Of a stretch of 64,000 nt of DNA, positions 61,322-64,000 are shown in pieces. Position 1 is the stretch's first letter. Every line of letters begins with the position of its first letter. A program made the translations under genes and the position numbers. The stretch comes from Cellvibrio fontiphilus_A (GTDB lineage: Bacteria; Pseudomonadota; Gammaproteobacteria; Pseudomonadales; Cellvibrionaceae), in the NCBI RefSeq assembly GCF_042646205.1, contig NZ_JBHRTF010000006.1, forward strand, positions 443,991 through 507,990, read 5' to 3'. The notes under the pieces were generated by a model. That model ran no database searches, was not told where the DNA came from, and saw only the letters and a program-made list of their open reading frames with translations.

Positions 61322-61356
61322 TAAAAAAGGGGCGCAATAAATTGCGCCCCTGTATC
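61322..61356 (-). terminator. terminator after deaD
   Basis: AGGGGCGCAAT and ATTGCGCCCCT form a perfect stem around AA, followed on the minus strand by TTTTTT. It ends the deaD transcript; the plus side has no T run but the hairpin also follows the TonB-like gene. Confidence 0.88.
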
Positions 61357-61375
61357 GCTATTTAGCTGCGTTTAA

Positions 61376-63220
61376 TTAGTCAAACTTTTTTGGGCGATAG
61401 CCGGATTTTTTGCTGGCGTTATCGCGATCATTAAAGCGAGGTTTGTCGCGACCGCCGCCTTCACGCCCAGCACCTTCACGCGAACCGCCATCTCTTGAAC
61501 CAAAGTCGCGCTTGGGTTTACGGCTGAAATAATCATCACCACGTGGGCCAGTATCCAATGAAATTTCCAGTGGGCGATTGCGCACGCGTACTTTTTTCAG
61601 CTTGGCGAGCACGTCTTTGGAAATACCGGTGGGCAAATCGACGGTAGAAAATTCATCGTGCAATTTAATGTGGCCGATAAAACGGCTTTCGATGCCGGCT
61701 TCATTGGCAATGGCACCAACGATATCGCCGGGGCGCGCTTCATGGTTGCGGCCCACTTCAATGCGGTAGCGATCCATGTTTTCATCGCTGCGCTCGCGGC
61801 GTGGACGATCTTCACGCGGGCCGCGCTCACGGCTGCCACGATCATCACGCCCGCCACGGTCATCGCGGTCACGACGTTCGCTACGCTCGGGTTTGATGTC
61901 GGTAAATTTCACCTGCAGTGGACGCTCACGCTGCAACAAATACGCAAGGGCTGAGGCAATTTCTTCTGGCGATACATCATTTTTGTGGCTGTATTCAGCC
62001 AACAAATCATTGAAGAAACTCAAATCCGATTGCTCTTTCAAGGTATCGGTAATTTGTTGGGTGAATTGGTCGATACGATGTTTGGTAACCGTCGCACCGC
62101 TTGGCAGCTCCATTAAAGTGATGGGCTTTTTAGTGGCCTTTTCGATGGTGTAAAGCAAGCGCTTTTCACGCGGTGCAACGAACAGGATTGCTTTACCGCT
62201 GCGGCCAGCACGACCGGTACGACCAATACGGTGTACATAGGCTTCGGAATCGTAAGGAATATCGTAGTTCACTACGTGGCTTACACGTTCAACGTCGATA
62301 CCGCGCGCGGCAACGTCGGTGGCAATTACTATATCCAACTTGCCGGTTTTTAAACGCTCAATCGCGCGTTCACGCAACTGCTGGTTCATATCGCCATTGA
62401 GTGCGGAGGCAGAATAGCCGCGCGCTTCCAATTTTTCAGCCAGCTCAACGGTGGCGGTTTTGGTGCGCACAAAAATAATCATGCCGTCAAACGGCTCAAC
62501 TTCCAGAATGCGGGTGAGTGCATCCAGTTTGTTGGTGCCGCTGACCATCCAATATACCTGTTCGATATTGTCGCCAGTGGATTGGGTGCTGGCGATTTTA
62601 ATTTCTTTGGCATCGCGCAAATAGTTGTCGCACACCTTGCGAATTTCGCGTGGCATGGTGGCGGAGAAGAGTGCAGTTTGGCGTGTGGCTGGCGTGTGCT
62701 CCAAAATCCATTCCACATCGTCAATAAAGCCCATGCGCAACATTTCGTCGGCTTCATCCAATACCAGGCTTTGCAAATTGTTCAGATTCAAACTGCCGCG
62801 ACGCAGGTGATCCATAACACGGCCGGGCGTACCAACAACTACATGTACGCCGCGTTTTAATTGACGCAACTGGCTGGTCATGTCCTGACCGCCGTAAATA
62901 GGCAGTACGTGAAAACCGGGCATTTCTGCCGCGTATTTTTGGAAGGCTTCAGCCACCTGAATGGCCAGCTCACGGGTAGGTGCAAGCACCAGAATTTGCG
63001 GTTCGCTTTTGCTCAAATCCAATTTGGAGAGCAGAGGTAAAGCAAATGCAGCTGTTTTACCGGTACCGGTTTGCGCCATACCTAAAATATCGCCGCCCGC
63101 CAAAAGCACTGGAATCGCAGCGGCTTGGATGGGTGAGGGGACTTCGTAGCCAACATTTTGAATGGCTTTAAGAACGGGCGCAGAAAGGGCTAAATCGGAA
63201 AACAAAATAGTGTCAGACAT
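61376..63220 (-). CDS. deaD: DEAD-box RNA helicase DeaD/CsdA
   Basis: This RNA helicase aids ribosome assembly and cold adaptation. The 614-aa product has the Q motif (SPIQAAAIPVLL), motif I AQTGTGKTAAFALPLL near 50, DEAD as LVLDEADEMLRMGF near 155, SAT as LFSATMPREI, and motif VI HRIGRTGRAGRSG near 330. A C-terminal DbpA-type RNA-binding domain (RIEVGRNHEARPGDIVG, about 475-550) and Arg/Gly/Asp-rich linkers and tail follow. The ATG at 63220 starts MSDTILFSDLAL; the longer frame is not conserved. A long gene-free leader lies upstream, as for cold-shock csdA. Confidence 0.95.
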   Translation of the reverse strand: MSDTILFSDLALSAPVLKAIQNVGYEVPSPIQAAAIPVLLAGGDILGMAQTGTGKTAAFALPLLSKLDLSKSEPQILVLAPTRELAIQVAEAFQKYAAEMPGFHVLPIYGGQDMTSQLRQLKRGVHVVVGTPGRVMDHLRRGSLNLNNLQSLVLDEADEMLRMGFIDDVEWILEHTPATRQTALFSATMPREIRKVCDNYLRDAKEIKIASTQSTGDNIEQVYWMVSGTNKLDALTRILEVEPFDGMIIFVRTKTATVELAEKLEARGYSASALNGDMNQQLRERAIERLKTGKLDIVIATDVAARGIDVERVSHVVNYDIPYDSEAYVHRIGRTGRAGRSGKAILFVAPREKRLLYTIEKATKKPITLMELPSGATVTKHRIDQFTQQITDTLKEQSDLSFFNDLLAEYSHKNDVSPEEIASALAYLLQRERPLQVKFTDIKPERSERRDRDDRGGRDDRGSRERGPREDRPRRERSDENMDRYRIEVGRNHEARPGDIVGAIANEAGIESRFIGHIKLHDEFSTVDLPTGISKDVLAKLKKVRVRNRPLEISLDTGPRGDDYFSRKPKRDFGSRDGGSREGAGREGGGRDKPRFNDRDNASKKSGYRPKKFD

Positions 63221-63935
63221 GTAATAACCTGTTGGTGTAAACATCGTTATCAATTGCAAACGCGCAGGTAAAAACCGAACGTGGCAGTTCCAGCGGTTTG
63301 TTATTGATGTGTATAAAATTTTCTAAGGCGTGTTTGCAAAAGTCATCGCGAATTAAACAAGCTGCGTAAAGCCGCCCGTGCAAAACGAAACAGTGAATGG
63401 GCAAACACAATAAAGTGGGAGCGATGATTGGATCGCTATGCGTATGAGCAACATACGATGTTTGAAAAGCCTGTGAAAATAACTCGCGCGAGTCAGGGCA
63501 CAAGGGCAATCATAAAAAGCGATTTAATCAACAAATTCCCGCGTAATCTGCAAAGCAGACACAGCTACAATCCACAACATCCGTATTGCATAACCGATTG
63601 TATACTTTGGGGCAGGCTGAAAAGATTGTGGTGCAGAATCAATCAGCGTGAACGTTACCAACTTGGTAAACCGGCAGCCCTCAGACATCCGTCTGTATCA
63701 GCATTACCCCGGCAAGACATTCACGATCAAGGAAGGGGGTCACTGAAAGTGCGCAAATTATAGGGACTTGAGCACTACAAGGCCAGATAAATTTGATGCA
63801 GGTCGCAATTAACCCTGAGTAGTTTTACTGGATTTCCTTGCGCTCAACTCGATAAGGCCAGTTTATTGGCGGCTTGCTGCCTTTTTTGTTGCCGCTGTCC
63901 CGTCCTGAAATAGGTTTACACCTTGGAGACCTATT
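63221..63935. promoter_or_regulatory. long gene-free region upstream of deaD
   Basis: About 715 bases without a supported gene. The part next to deaD probably forms its promoter and long 5' leader, as csdA in E. coli has a long cold-shock leader. The two open frames here (63213-63509 minus and 63428-63763 plus) have no protein-like features. The right end holds the beginning of an insertion element. No RNA gene was recognised. Confidence 0.5.
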
Positions 63936-63936
63936 T
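63908..63936. repeat. inverted repeat around transposase ribosome site
   Basis: AAATAGGT (63908-63915) and ACCTATTT (63929-63936) form an 8-bp inverted repeat; the 13-base loop contains GGAG, the likely ribosome site of the next gene. This could hold down transposase translation or be part of the element end. Confidence 0.55.
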
Positions 63937-64000
63937 TGGAAAACACTATCCCAGCTCGAATTAAACGCACTCAGCGTGACTACACATTGGGCTTTAAATT
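63936..64000 (+). CDS. partial IS3-type transposase OrfA (5' end only)
   Basis: Only about 20 codons are in the window, beginning with TTG at 63936 after GGAG (63925-63928). The reading ENTIPARIKRTQRDYTLGF matches the N-terminus of IS3-group OrfA proteins, where K/R-R-T-Q-R-D-Y-x-L-x-F-K leads into a helix-turn-helix. The rest of the gene and the element lie past the right edge, so completeness and element name cannot be judged. The left end of the element is probably a few tens of bases upstream (near 63890-63905), but the exact inverted repeat is not identified. Confidence 0.6.
   Translation, partial: MENTIPARIKRTQRDYTLGFK

Noticed and set aside
63428..63763. Plus-strand 111-codon open frame upstream of the insertion element
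   Set aside because: Composition is irregular, no ribosome site or motif is present, and it covers likely promoter DNA of deaD.

Overview
The window looks like chromosome of a Cellvibrio-type gammaproteobacterium (Cellvibrionaceae or a close relative). This is inferred from gene content and order, not from a database search. The blocks ffs-dnaX-ybaB-recR, rnd-ycgL-ycgN, mutS-fdxA and tmk/holB-pilZ-tatD are arranged as in pseudomonad-related gammaproteobacteria. Three large TonB-dependent receptors, a SapC/cupin cluster and many exported proteins fit a polymer-degrading environmental Gram-negative bacterium. No rRNA, tRNA or CRISPR array was seen.

Layout. 1-5.9 kb: 4.5S RNA, clamp-loader gene dnaX with an E. 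coli-like programmed frameshift site, ybaB, recR, rnd, ycgL, ycgN and a small membrane protein. 6-9.3 kb: an exported vWA protein, a GNAT acetyltransferase and a Dps protein. 9.7-15.5 kb: an accessory cluster of TonB receptor, SapC-like protein, DUF6445-like protein and JmjC/cupin-like protein. 15.6-19.6 kb: hrpA. 19.6-21.5 kb: a three-gene RiPP locus of the HvfA-HvfB-HvfC type (Cys-rich EGKCG-repeat precursor, MNIO/DUF692 enzyme, DUF2063 partner). 21.5-29 kb: a porin behind a textbook-like Pho box, then a TonB receptor, a beta-helix-like lipoprotein and a TonB-C-terminal-like exported protein; a weaker Pho-like repeat array precedes the lipoprotein. 29-33.6 kb: mlaA, a PilZ protein, fdxA and mutS. 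33.8-36.2 kb: a probable Fur-controlled DUF3649-PepSY-DUF3325 operon. 36.2-37.8 kb: a PAS-GGEEF diguanylate cyclase with a CheC-like protein. 38-45.7 kb: an M3 oligopeptidase lipoprotein followed by an oligopeptide ABC transporter with a fused OppD-OppF ATPase. 45.8-57.7 kb: housekeeping genes (lpxH, ppiB, tmk, rluA, holB, pilZ, tatD, dUTPase, mdh, hexose-6-P mutarotase, rapA). 57.8-61.3 kb: a third TonB receptor divergent from a TonB-like membrane protein. 61.4-63.2 kb: a DeaD/CsdA helicase with a long upstream gap. The window ends in the first codons of an IS3-type transposase.

The most interesting system is the HvfABC-like RiPP locus at 19629-21537. Its precursor carries three 16-18-residue modules, each with a pair of KCG motifs, and the enzyme and partner genes are translationally coupled behind it. 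Other notable points are the dnaX frameshift cassette, the Pho-box promoter of the porin, and a hexanucleotide tract after the stop codon of the third receptor that, read through, would restore the same FEW terminus.
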